Source: Micromonospora sp. WMMD812 | GTDB taxonomy: Bacteria > Actinomycetota > Actinomycetes > Mycobacteriales > Micromonosporaceae | Assembly (NCBI RefSeq): GCF_027497215.1 | Contig: NZ_CP114904.1 | Span: 5,103,001 to 5,167,000, forward strand | DNA length: 64,000 nucleotides | Direction: 5' to 3' | In this document: positions 43,570 through 51,113 of the stretch, in pieces | How positions within the stretch are numbered: position 1 is the stretch's first letter | How the letters are laid out: every line of letters begins with the position of its first letter | Position numbers and translations under genes: made by a program | The notes under the pieces: generated by a model | The model's database searches: none | Told to the model about the DNA's origin: nothing | What the model saw: the letters and a program-made list of their open reading frames with translations, nothing else

Positions 43570-44970
43570 TCAGAGCACCTTTCCGGGGTTCAGCAGGCCG
43601 GTCGGGTCCAGCGCGGCCTTGATCGCCTGGTGTACCCGTACGCCGACCGGCCCGATCTCCCGGGCCAGCCAGTCCCGCTTGAGCAGGCCCACCCCGTGCT
43701 CCCCGGTGCAGGTGCCGCCCAACTCCAGGCCCAGCCGCATGATCTCGTCGAACGCCCGCCGGCCGCGCTCCAGACTGGCCGGGTCGGCCCGGTCCACCAC
43801 GATGTTCGGGTGCATGTTGCCGTCCCCGGCGTGCCCCACCACGCCGATCGGCACGTCGCACTCCGCCGCGATCCGGGACACGCCGTCGAGCAGCGCCGCC
43901 AGCGCGCCGCGGGGCACCGCCACGTCGTCGATGACCAGGCCGCCGTTGCCGCCCGGGTACGCGTCCGCCGCGAACTTCTCCATGGCCGGATGGGCCAGCC
44001 GGCGTGCCTGCAGCAGCGCCGCCGCCTCGACCGCGTCGGTGGCCGCGTAGACCTCGTCGGCGCCGGCCGCCTCGCAGACCTCCGCCAGTGCGGCCAGGTC
44101 GTCCGCGGCCCGGGTGCCGGTGTCCGCGGCGGCCAGCAGCAGCGCCTGCGCGTCGGTCCGCAGCCCCATCGGCTGGTACGCCTCGATGGCCCACAGGTGG
44201 GTCTGGTCCAGCAGCTCCAGCAGGCTCGGGCTGAGCCCGCGGGCGGCGATCTCGGCCACCGCCGTTCCGGCGGCCGCGGTCGACGGAAAGACCGCGACCA
44301 GGGTGAGCGACTCCGCCGGCGCGGGACGCAGCGCGACGGTCACCTCCGTGATCACCCCGAGGGTGCCCTCGGAACCGACGAAGAGCCGGGTGAGGTCGTA
44401 GCCGGCCACCCCCTTGGCGGTCCGCCGGCCGGTGCGCAGCACCTCACCGGACGCGAGCACCACTTCCAGGCCGAGGACGTACTCGGTGGTGACGCCGTAC
44501 TTGACGCAGCACATCCCGCCGGCGTTGGTGGACACGTTGCCGCCGATCGTGGAGGACTCCCAGGAGCCCGGGTCCGGCGGATACCAGAGACCCTGCTTCG
44601 CCACCGCGGCGGCCAGGGCCGCGTTCACCACGCCCGGCTGCACGACGGCGATGCGGCTCACCGGGTCGATCTCCCGGATCTCGTCCATCGCGACGGTGCT
44701 CAGCACCACCGCGCCGTCCAGCGCGTTCGCGGCGCCCGCGAGGCCGGTCCGGGCACCCTGCGGCACCACGGGTACGCCGTGCCGGGCCGCCGCCCGGACC
44801 ACGGCGACCACCTCCTCGGTGGTGCGCGGCCGGGTGACCACCAGCGGGCTGCCCGCCGCGCAGAGGTCCGCCTCGTCGCGCTCGTGCATCCGGAGCAGGT
44901 CCGGGTCGGTCAGCACGGCGCTCTCGCCGAGGGCGGCACGCAGGTCGTCGAGGAGGGGGGAAGCGGCCAT
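43570..44970 (-). CDS. glcD: FAD-linked oxidase, glycolate oxidase subunit GlcD / D-lactate dehydrogenase type
   Basis: 466 residues from ATG 44970. FAD PCMH domain: PLVVTRPRTTEEVVAVVRAAARHGVPVVPQGARTGLAGAAN and PPDPGSWESSTIGGNVSTNAGGMCCVKYGVT. The FAD-oxidase C-terminal domain has the metal/substrate motif PIGVVGHAGDGNMHPNIV and GGTCTGEHGVGLLK. It oxidises a 2-hydroxyacid (glycolate or D-lactate) to the 2-ketoacid. There are no glcE/glcF genes alongside, so it probably acts alone, which favours D-lactate type. A palindrome lies 25 nt upstream. Confidence 0.92.
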   Translation of the reverse strand: MAASPLLDDLRAALGESAVLTDPDLLRMHERDEADLCAAGSPLVVTRPRTTEEVVAVVRAAARHGVPVVPQGARTGLAGAANALDGAVVLSTVAMDEIREIDPVSRIAVVQPGVVNAALAAAVAKQGLWYPPDPGSWESSTIGGNVSTNAGGMCCVKYGVTTEYVLGLEVVLASGEVLRTGRRTAKGVAGYDLTRLFVGSEGTLGVITEVTVALRPAPAESLTLVAVFPSTAAAGTAVAEIAARGLSPSLLELLDQTHLWAIEAYQPMGLRTDAQALLLAAADTGTRAADDLAALAEVCEAAGADEVYAATDAVEAAALLQARRLAHPAMEKFAADAYPGGNGGLVIDDVAVPRGALAALLDGVSRIAAECDVPIGVVGHAGDGNMHPNIVVDRADPASLERGRRAFDEIMRLGLELGGTCTGEHGVGLLKRDWLAREIGPVGVRVHQAIKAALDPTGLLNPGKVL

Positions 44971-44994
44971 GCAGGAGAGGCTAGGTCGCCGGCC

Positions 44995-45016
44995 GTCGAT
45001 CATCAACATGATCGAC
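44995..45016. promoter_or_regulatory. Operator-like palindrome between glcD and DUF4031 genes
   Basis: GTCGATCAT (44995-45003), CAAC, ATGATCGAC (45008-45016): perfect 9-bp arms. It sits in the 71-nt gap between divergent starts, so it may control both. The size resembles GntR/FadR-type sites for lactate or glycolate genes, but no such regulator is adjacent. Confidence 0.5.
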
Positions 45017-45041
45017 AATCCGCGGGGCTAGGTTTGTGGGC

Positions 45042-45425
45042 ATGCTCTACCTGGACCGACCCGGCTGGCCGTCCCGGGGCCGGCTCTGGTCCCACCTGAT
45101 CAGCGACGTCTCGTACGCCGAACTGCACGCCTTCGCCGAGGCGCTCGGGGCTCCCCGGCGCGGCTTCGACCGCGATCACTACGACATCCCCGCCGAGCGG
45201 TTCGCCATGGCGGTCTGGCTGGGCGCCCGGCTGGTGCCCAGCCGGGAGCTGGTCCGGTTGCTCCGCGAGGCCGGCCTCCGCCGCCCGAAACACCTGGCCC
45301 GGGCGGCTACGCCGGATCGGTCAGCGCGGCCAGTTCCCGGTGCAGGTTCGCCCGGGCCGGCCGCTCCCACAGCTGGGCCGTCGGCGGCAGGCGGAACAGC
45401 GCGGGCAGGGCGAGCAGCCCGCTGA
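45042..45425 (+). CDS. DUF4031 protein
   Basis: 127 residues from ATG 45042. Residues 1-85 (MLYLDRPGWPSRGRLWSHLI, then SDVSYAELHAFAEALGAPRRGFDRDHYDIPAERF) match DUF4031, which is normally about 80-90 residues. The remaining 40 residues run antisense through the 3' end of the HD gene and look non-native. Function unknown. The two genes overlap tail to tail by 119 nt. Confidence 0.8.
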   Translation: MLYLDRPGWPSRGRLWSHLISDVSYAELHAFAEALGAPRRGFDRDHYDIPAERFAMAVWLGARLVPSRELVRLLREAGLRRPKHLARAATPDRSARPVPGAGSPGPAAPTAGPSAAGGTARAGRAAR

Positions 45426-45951
45426 GCACCCGGGCCCGGCCGGCGCGGAAGTCCGGCTCGGGCACGTGCGCGTACTCGCGCCGCACGGCGGCCGCGTAGC
45501 GGTCGTAGGCGGGTGGCGGGGCGGCCAGCACGGCGAGGTCGGCGTCGCAGAGCAGGGCGCCGTCGACGTCGTCCGGGGCCACCGCATGCCCGGCGGTGAG
45601 CAGCACCAGCCGGCTGACCTCGGCCACCGCGTCGGGCGGCACCCCGAGCCCGGCGAGCAGCCGCCCGGCCAGTTCGGCGCTGGCCCGCTCGTTGGCGTCG
45701 CCGGCGGCCCGCGGGTCGTAGACCGCGTCGTGGCACCAGGCGGCCAGCCGGACCAGGTCCGGCCGACCGGCCAGCCCGGCGTACGCGTCGACGGCGTCGA
45801 GCACGGCGGTCAGGTGATCCACCGTGTGGTAGTGCCGGTGTGGTTCCCGCCACCGGCGCAGCAGCTCTTCGCCGGCGTCGGCCGGGTCGGCCGCGCCGGT
45901 CGCCCCGGCTCCCACGGCCGCGTTCCGCCACCGGTCGAGGAGGTCGCCCAC
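45307..45951 (-). CDS. HD-domain protein (putative metal-dependent phosphohydrolase)
   Basis: 214 residues from GTG 45951; GTGs upstream are possible. The motif PHRHYHTVDHLTAVLDAVDAYA (His), LAAWCHDAVYDPRAAGDANERAS (HD) and LLCDADLAVL (late Asp) is the layout of HD-fold predicted hydrolases. PPTAQLWERPARANLHRELAAL closes the protein. Likely a small-molecule phosphohydrolase; substrate unknown. Convergent with DUF4031. Confidence 0.85.
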   Translation of the reverse strand: MGDLLDRWRNAAVGAGATGAADPADAGEELLRRWREPHRHYHTVDHLTAVLDAVDAYAGLAGRPDLVRLAAWCHDAVYDPRAAGDANERASAELAGRLLAGLGVPPDAVAEVSRLVLLTAGHAVAPDDVDGALLCDADLAVLAAPPPAYDRYAAAVRREYAHVPEPDFRAGRARVLSGLLALPALFRLPPTAQLWERPARANLHRELAALTDPA

Positions 45952-46019
45952 CCGACGAGTGTGCCGCACCCCGGAGGTGACCCGAGGATTCACCCGGCGC
46001 GGCGCGGGTAGTACCGGCC

Positions 46020-47288
46020 ATGGCCGTGGCCCGGGGGAGCAGACGTCAGTCACTCATGCGGCGGGTCGGCCTGCGGAAGGGTTTGACCGACATCGACAGC
46101 GCGCGCATCGCCGAGGCGATGGACCAGGTACGGGACCGGAGCAAGGCGACGCTGCACGACCGGCTGCACCGGGTCCGGATGGCGGGCGGGCTGGCCGTGC
46201 AGGCCGGCCTGGCGGCCGCGCTGTCCTACCTGGTGTCGCATCGGCTGCTCGGCAACCCGCAGCCGGTCTTCGCGCCGATCTCGGCGGTCGGCACGCTGGC
46301 CGCCTCGGTCGGTCAGCGGTTCCGTCGCACCGTCGAACTGATCATCGGGGTGGCGATCGGGGTGGCGATCGGCGACGGCCTGATCTACCTGCTCGACACC
46401 GGGGCCTGGCAGCTCGGCCTGGTGGTCACGGTGGCCATCCTGGTGACCATCTTCGCCGGCGCGAGCGTCGCGATCGTCATCCAGGCCGCGGCCACCGCCG
46501 TGCTGATCGTGACGCTGAGCCCGTCCACCGAGAACCTGGAGATACCGCGGTTCGTCGACGCCTTCGTCGGCGGTGGGATCGCGCTGCTGGTGACGGCGAT
46601 CCTGCTCCCGCTCAACCCACTGCGGGTGATCAACCGGGCCGCCCGGCCGGCGCTGGACCTGCTCGCCGCCCAGCTCGACCTGACGGCCGAGGGGTTGCGC
46701 AACCGGGACCAGCGCAGCGTGCAGAGAGCCCTGGACCGGCTGCGCAACAACAAGGAGGAGCTGGCCACCCTCGCCGAGGCGATCGAGGGGGCCAAGGAGA
46801 CCGCCACCCTCTCGCCGGCTCGCTGGCACCGGCGGGACGAGCTGACCCACTACGCCGAGGCGGCCGACCCGATCGACCGGGCCATGCGTAACAGCGGCAC
46901 GCTCATCCGCCGCTCGGTCACCCTCCTCGAGGACGAGGAGCCGGTGCCGGAACCGATGCCGGACTCGGTCGCCCACCTCGCCGAGTCGGTCCGCCTGCTC
47001 AAGCACGAGTTCGCCGTCGGCGACGAGCCGCAGCAGGCCCGGGAACGATCACTGCGGGCGGTCAGCGAGGCCGGCCGGGCGTACGCCGAGGGGGTCGGCT
47101 TCTCCGGCAGCGTGGTGATCGCGCAGGTGCGTACCACGGCGAGCGACCTCCTGGTCGCCTCCGGCATCGAGCAGGAGGAGGCGAACCGGCTGATCCGGCA
47201 GTCCTTCGGAGAGCAGGAGGCGCCCCAGGGCGGCGGGCCCGAGCCGGAGGGCGCTCCGAAGCCGCCCACCGCGCCCCCGGTCGGCTGA
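46020..47288 (+). CDS. FUSC-like aromatic acid exporter family membrane protein
   Basis: 422 residues from ATG 46020. The N-terminal 55 residues are basic and soluble. Membrane segments are LAVQAGLAAALSYLVSHRLLG, PVFAPISAVGTLAAS, LIIGVAIGVAIGDGLIYLL, LGLVVTVAILVTIFAGASVAIVIQAAATAVLIV and FVDAFVGGGIALLVTAILLPL. The C-terminal 220 residues are a cytoplasmic helical domain ending in a Pro-rich tail. It matches ArAE/FUSC transporters. A hairpin overlaps its stop. Substrate unknown. Confidence 0.85.
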   Translation: MAVARGSRRQSLMRRVGLRKGLTDIDSARIAEAMDQVRDRSKATLHDRLHRVRMAGGLAVQAGLAAALSYLVSHRLLGNPQPVFAPISAVGTLAASVGQRFRRTVELIIGVAIGVAIGDGLIYLLDTGAWQLGLVVTVAILVTIFAGASVAIVIQAAATAVLIVTLSPSTENLEIPRFVDAFVGGGIALLVTAILLPLNPLRVINRAARPALDLLAAQLDLTAEGLRNRDQRSVQRALDRLRNNKEELATLAEAIEGAKETATLSPARWHRRDELTHYAEAADPIDRAMRNSGTLIRRSVTLLEDEEPVPEPMPDSVAHLAESVRLLKHEFAVGDEPQQARERSLRAVSEAGRAYAEGVGFSGSVVIAQVRTTASDLLVASGIEQEEANRLIRQSFGEQEAPQGGGPEPEGAPKPPTAPPVG

Positions 47289-47297
47289 CCGGGGGCG
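47272..47297. terminator. Terminator hairpin between FUSC and aminotransferase genes
   Basis: CGCCCCCGGTC (47272-47282) and GACCGGGGGCG (47287-47297), an 11-bp stem overlapping the FUSC stop codon, between convergent genes. Confidence 0.65.
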
Positions 47298-47306
47298 TCG
47301 CCGGCC

Positions 47307-48572
47307 TCAACCGAGGCGGGCGAGGGCGGTCAGCAGCCGGTCGACGTGCTCCGCCGTGCTGCCCAGGCCGATGCTGGCGCGCAGCGCGGTCGGCGGCAGG
47401 TCCCGCCGACCCGTCCGGGCCGCCGCCTCGCCGAGCAGCCGCTGGGCCAGCGGATGGGCGCAGAAGAGGCCGTCGCGCACCCCGATCGCGTACGTCCGGG
47501 CCAGCTCGGCGGCGACCTCGCTGGACTCCCGGCCGGCGACCACGAACGAGACGATGCCCACCCGCGGCGCATCCGGGCCGAAGGTGCGCAGCTCCACGAC
47601 GTGCGGCAGGGCGGCCAGGCCGTCCCGCAGCCGGGCCAGCAGCCGTTGCTCCCCGTCGTGCAGCGCGTCCCGATCGGCCGCCGAGAGGGCGGCGCAGACG
47701 GCGGCGAGCGCGACGGCGCCGAGCAGGTTGGGCGTGCCACCCTCGTGCCGGGCCGGCCCGACCGCCCAGGTCACCTCGTGGGTGCCCGCACCGACCCGGC
47801 TGGTGGCGCCGCCCCCGGCCAGGTACGGCGGCGCCGCGTCCAGCCAGTCCGCGCGGCCGATCAACGCGCCGGCGCCGAACGGCGCGTACAGCTTGTGACC
47901 GGAGACGGCCAGATAGTCGACGTCCAGCGCGAGCAGGTCGACCGGGGCGTGCGGGGCGAGCTGCGCGGCGTCCACCGCGATCCGGGCCCGGTGCCGCCGG
48001 GCCACCCGGGCGAGCTCCGCCACCGGCCAGCGCTCACCGGTGACGTTGCTGGCCCCGGTGACCGCGACCAGCACCGGGAGCCCGGCGCTGGCGTCCCGGC
48101 GCAGCTCGGTGAGGGCCGCGTCCAGGGCGCGGACCGACTCGCCCGGGTCGGCGGGCACGGGCAGCCGGACCGAGCCGCGCGGCCACGGAAGCAGGTTCGC
48201 GTGGTGCTCGCCGGCGAAGGTGACCACGGTGGTGCCGGCCGGCAGCGCCCGGGCCAGCAGGTTCAGCGCGTCGGTCGTGTTCCGGGTGAAGATCACGTGG
48301 TCGTCGGCGCCGGCGCCGAAGAAGTCGCCCACCGTCTGGCGGGCCCGCTCGTAGGCGAGCGTGCAGCGGCGGGAGAGCGCCCCCGCGCCGCGGTGCACGC
48401 TCGCGTACCACGGCAGCAGCTCGGCCACCGCGTCGGCCGCCGCGCGGGCGCACGGCGCGGTGGCCGCGTAGTCGAGGTTGATCTCGCCCGGCACGCCGAG
48501 CACGTCGAGCGGCCCGACCTCGGTCGGGGTGGGCGCCACGGCGGACGGCGGGGGTACGAGGGTGACGGGCAT
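47307..48572 (-). CDS. Class V aminotransferase (cysteine desulfurase-like)
   Basis: 421 residues from ATG 48572 with GGGAGG upstream. EINLDYAATAPCARAA, HVIFTRNTTDALNLLARAL, VTGASNVTGERWPVAELA, IAVDAAQLAPHAPVDLLALDVDYLAVSGHKLYAPFGAGAL (PLP lysine in SGHK) and GGGATSRVG are all NifS/SufS-like. The C-terminal Cys region of true desulfurases is replaced by VRDGLFCAHPLAQRL, so a Cys is present but the role is open. A SAM-IV riboswitch precedes it, pointing to sulfur amino-acid metabolism. Confidence 0.88.
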   Translation of the reverse strand: MPVTLVPPPSAVAPTPTEVGPLDVLGVPGEINLDYAATAPCARAAADAVAELLPWYASVHRGAGALSRRCTLAYERARQTVGDFFGAGADDHVIFTRNTTDALNLLARALPAGTTVVTFAGEHHANLLPWPRGSVRLPVPADPGESVRALDAALTELRRDASAGLPVLVAVTGASNVTGERWPVAELARVARRHRARIAVDAAQLAPHAPVDLLALDVDYLAVSGHKLYAPFGAGALIGRADWLDAAPPYLAGGGATSRVGAGTHEVTWAVGPARHEGGTPNLLGAVALAAVCAALSAADRDALHDGEQRLLARLRDGLAALPHVVELRTFGPDAPRVGIVSFVVAGRESSEVAAELARTYAIGVRDGLFCAHPLAQRLLGEAAARTGRRDLPPTALRASIGLGSTAEHVDRLLTALARLG

Positions 48573-48618
48573 GCCGGAAACCTCCCGGGCCAGGGACCCC
48601 AGGCGTACGTCGGGACGG

Positions 48619-48741
48619 GGTCCGCGCTTGCCCGGCTCGCGGATCGGGGCCGGGCCCGGTCATCACCCGGGGCACCCCACCGCGAACCTCGACGAGGGTT
48701 GCCGGCCAGCAAGCCGGGGCTTGACGCTGGCACTCGTGACC
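48619..48741 (-). ncRNA. SAM-IV riboswitch upstream of class V aminotransferase
   Basis: Read on the minus strand from 48741: GGTCACGAGTGCCAGCGTCA, AGCCCCGGCTTGCTGGCCGG, CAACCCTC, CGCGGTGGGGTGCCCCGGGT and GATGACC, then a second arm ending GGCAAGCGCGGACC. This is nearly identical to the actinobacterial SAM-IV consensus, including the outer GGTCA/TGACC pair and the 3' pseudoknot segment. It ends about 45 nt before the start codon. It should lower expression of the aminotransferase when S-adenosylmethionine is plentiful. Confidence 0.93.
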
Positions 48742-48806
48742 TGCCGGCAGCATAGCGGCCACCGATGCGACCGGAACCGGCGGCCGGGGATGGCTACGCT
48801 GACCGC

Positions 48807-50240
48807 ATGGCCGACACCCCGCCCGGCGGAGCCCCACCGTCGCCGCCCGCGCCCTCCGCTCCGCCCGCGCCCGGCGCCGCCCCCCGGATGCCGCTGCGCC
48901 GGCTGGGCTGGCGGCGGATCCTGGTGCTCGCGGGGGTGGTGCTCTTCATCGCCGCCTGCGCGGTCTTCATGGTCGTCACGCTGGGCGAGAGCCTCGGCGC
49001 CCAGGCGCTGCTGATCGGCCTGGTGGCCGCCATCCTGCCGGTGCCGGTGCTGGTCGCGTGCTTCCTCTGGCTCGACCGGTACGAGCCGGAGCCACTGCCG
49101 TACCTGATCTTCTGCTTCGCCTGGGGCGCGTTCGTCTCCACCGCCGCGTCGCTGCGGGTGAACGAGTTCGCTGCCGGCCAGTTCGCCGACTGGGGGCTGC
49201 CGACCGCGCTCACCGCCGTGCTCGTCGCGCCGTTCATCGAGGAGTTGACCAAGGCGCTCGGACCGATCCTGCTGCTGATCTTCCGGCGCCGGGAGTGGTC
49301 CGGGATCACCGACGGCCTGGTCTACTGCGGGCTCTCCGCGGTCGGCTTCGCCATGGTGGAGAACATCCTCTACCTCGGTGGCTACGGCTACGCGTCCGGC
49401 GCGGAGCGGTTCGGGCCGGCCACCGGGGCGCAACAGGTGATCGCCATCTTCATCGTCCGGATCCTGCTGTTCGGTTTCGCCCACCCGCTCTTCACCTCGA
49501 TGACCGGAGTCGGGCTCGGCATCGCCGCCCGGTCCGCCGACCGCCGGGTACGGGTGCTGGCACCGATCGCCGGGCTGCTGCTGGCGATGATGCTGCACGG
49601 CACCTGGAACCTGCTGCCGACGTTGACGCAGGCCACCGGGCAGCTGCTGATCATGCTGTACGGCTTCTTCGGGCTGATGGTGCCGATCTTCTTCGGCATG
49701 GTGGGGCTGGCCGTCTGGCTGCGCGCCTGGGAGGGGCGACTCACCGAGCGGCGGCTGCCGGACTACGTCCGCGCCGGCTGGCTGACCCCGCCCGAGGTGG
49801 CGGCGCTGAGCAGCCTCGGCCGCCGACACGCGGCCCGGGTCTGGGCCCGGCGGGTCGCCGGCGACGCGGGGGTGCGGGCGATGCGTGGCTACCAGTTCGC
49901 GGCCACCCGGCTGGCGCTGCTGCGGGACGGGTCGTTGCGGGGGCTCGACCGTAAGGCGGCGGACCGGGAACGGACCGCCCGGGAGGAACGGGAGCTGTTG
50001 GAGGCGATCGGCGCGTACCGGTCGTTCTTCGTCGGTCGAGACCCGCAGGCCCCCGCCGGGGTGTGGGACGGAACCCGCTACCACCTGCGGTTCCCGGACG
50101 GCTCGCAGCGCGCGGTGGACCCACCGGACGAGCCGGTGGTGCCGATCCCGGTGGTGCTCGGCGCACCCCCGCCGCCCCCGGAGGCTCACCCCCCGCCCGG
50201 CTGGTACGGCCCGCCGCCCGGCTGGCCCGCCCGCTCCTGA
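48807..50240 (+). CDS. PrsW-family intramembrane metalloprotease
   Basis: 477 residues from ATG 48807. A Pro/Ala-rich N-terminus leads to eight or so membrane helices. Family motifs are APFIEELTKALGPILL (EExxK), FAMVENILYLGGYG (ENxxY), LFGFAHPLFTSMTGVGLG (His) and LHGTWN (His). These residues are thought to bind the metal. The C-terminal 150 residues are cytoplasmic with a Pro-rich end. PrsW of Bacillus cleaves an anti-sigma factor; the target here is unknown. Confidence 0.88.
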   Translation: MADTPPGGAPPSPPAPSAPPAPGAAPRMPLRRLGWRRILVLAGVVLFIAACAVFMVVTLGESLGAQALLIGLVAAILPVPVLVACFLWLDRYEPEPLPYLIFCFAWGAFVSTAASLRVNEFAAGQFADWGLPTALTAVLVAPFIEELTKALGPILLLIFRRREWSGITDGLVYCGLSAVGFAMVENILYLGGYGYASGAERFGPATGAQQVIAIFIVRILLFGFAHPLFTSMTGVGLGIAARSADRRVRVLAPIAGLLLAMMLHGTWNLLPTLTQATGQLLIMLYGFFGLMVPIFFGMVGLAVWLRAWEGRLTERRLPDYVRAGWLTPPEVAALSSLGRRHAARVWARRVAGDAGVRAMRGYQFAATRLALLRDGSLRGLDRKAADRERTAREERELLEAIGAYRSFFVGRDPQAPAGVWDGTRYHLRFPDGSQRAVDPPDEPVVPIPVVLGAPPPPPEAHPPPGWYGPPPGWPARS

Positions 50241-50334
50241 GGGCGGCCCGACGCGGCCAGGCGTGCGTCGGCGCGCCTGACGTGCGGCGCCGCGCCGGCT
50301 ACGCGGCCCGGCGCGGCCCGGCCCGGCCCGGCGG

Positions 50335-50502
50335 TCAGGTCATCAGGCCGGTGAGGAAGTCGCCGAGGCCCTGGAACATCGCCACCAGGCCGGCGCCGAG
50401 GGCCTTGAACATCGACGACGCGCCGTCCGGGCGGAACGCCATGAAGTAGATCAGGAACGCGATGAAGCCCCAGAACAGCAGCTTCCTAATCCACTCCGGC
50501 AT
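50335..50502 (-). CDS. Small membrane protein of unknown function
   Basis: 55 residues from ATG 50502, with GGGGAGGG 7-8 nt upstream. MPEWIRKLLFWGFIAFLIYFMAFRP is a single membrane segment followed by an amphipathic helix ALGAGLVAMFQGLGDFLTGLM. Small proteins of this type are widespread but unstudied in actinomycetes. The clear ribosome-binding site and hydrophobic pattern support a real gene. Confidence 0.75.
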   Translation of the reverse strand: MPEWIRKLLFWGFIAFLIYFMAFRPDGASSMFKALGAGLVAMFQGLGDFLTGLMT

Positions 50503-50616
50503 CGTCGTCCCTCCCCAGGACCGGTGGTGCGGCTGGCTTCCCGGCGGGGAGCGGTGCAAACGACGCCCGTGGGGTCGGCGGCGGGAAAACCGGCCGGCGG
50601 CGGCCCCGGGCGGGGT

Positions 50617-50955
50617 CTAGAGGTAGAGCCCGGTGGAGTTGTTCTCGATCCGCTCGGCGGCGACGGCGTGCACGTCCCGCTCGCGCAGCAGGACGTAGCC
50701 CCGACCATGCAGTTCGACCTCCGAGCGGTCGTCCGGGTCGAAGAGCACCCGGTCCCCCGAGACGATCGAGCGGACGTTCGGGCCCACGCCGACGGCGGTC
50801 GCCCAGGCCAGCCGCTTACCCACCGCCGCGGTCGCCGGGATCACGATGCCGGCGGTGGAGCGGCGCTCACCCTCGCTCCCCTCCATGCGGACCAGCACCC
50901 GGTCGTGCAGCAGGCGGATCGGCAGGCCGGAGTCGAGATCGTCGTCGGCGGTCAC
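50617..50955 (-). CDS. GroES-like chaperonin (cpn10 family), orphan
   Basis: 112 residues from GTG 50955. LPIRLLHDRVLVRMEGSEGERRSTAGIVIPATA matches the GroES start and mobile-loop region. AWATAVGVGPNVRSIVSGDRVLFDPDDRSEVELHGRGYVLLRERDVHAV matches the rest of the beta-barrel. It is not next to any groEL, and the lone groEL of this window is 13 kb away. It looks like a diverged second GroES rather than the main one. Function as a lid is uncertain. Confidence 0.85.
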   Translation of the reverse strand: MTADDDLDSGLPIRLLHDRVLVRMEGSEGERRSTAGIVIPATAAVGKRLAWATAVGVGPNVRSIVSGDRVLFDPDDRSEVELHGRGYVLLRERDVHAVAAERIENNSTGLYL

Positions 50956-51113
50956 GCCGCAGACGCTACCGTGTCGCCGGCGGCGCCAGGCCGGTGGTTG
51001 CCGGGGTGGTGAACGGGGCAATGGGTGGCGGAAATGCCCTACGGTGGTGCGGGTCGGCGTATGCTGTCCGACCTGTCGCCGTGGGCGGACCGTCGTCTTG
51101 CCAGGAGGTGCGC

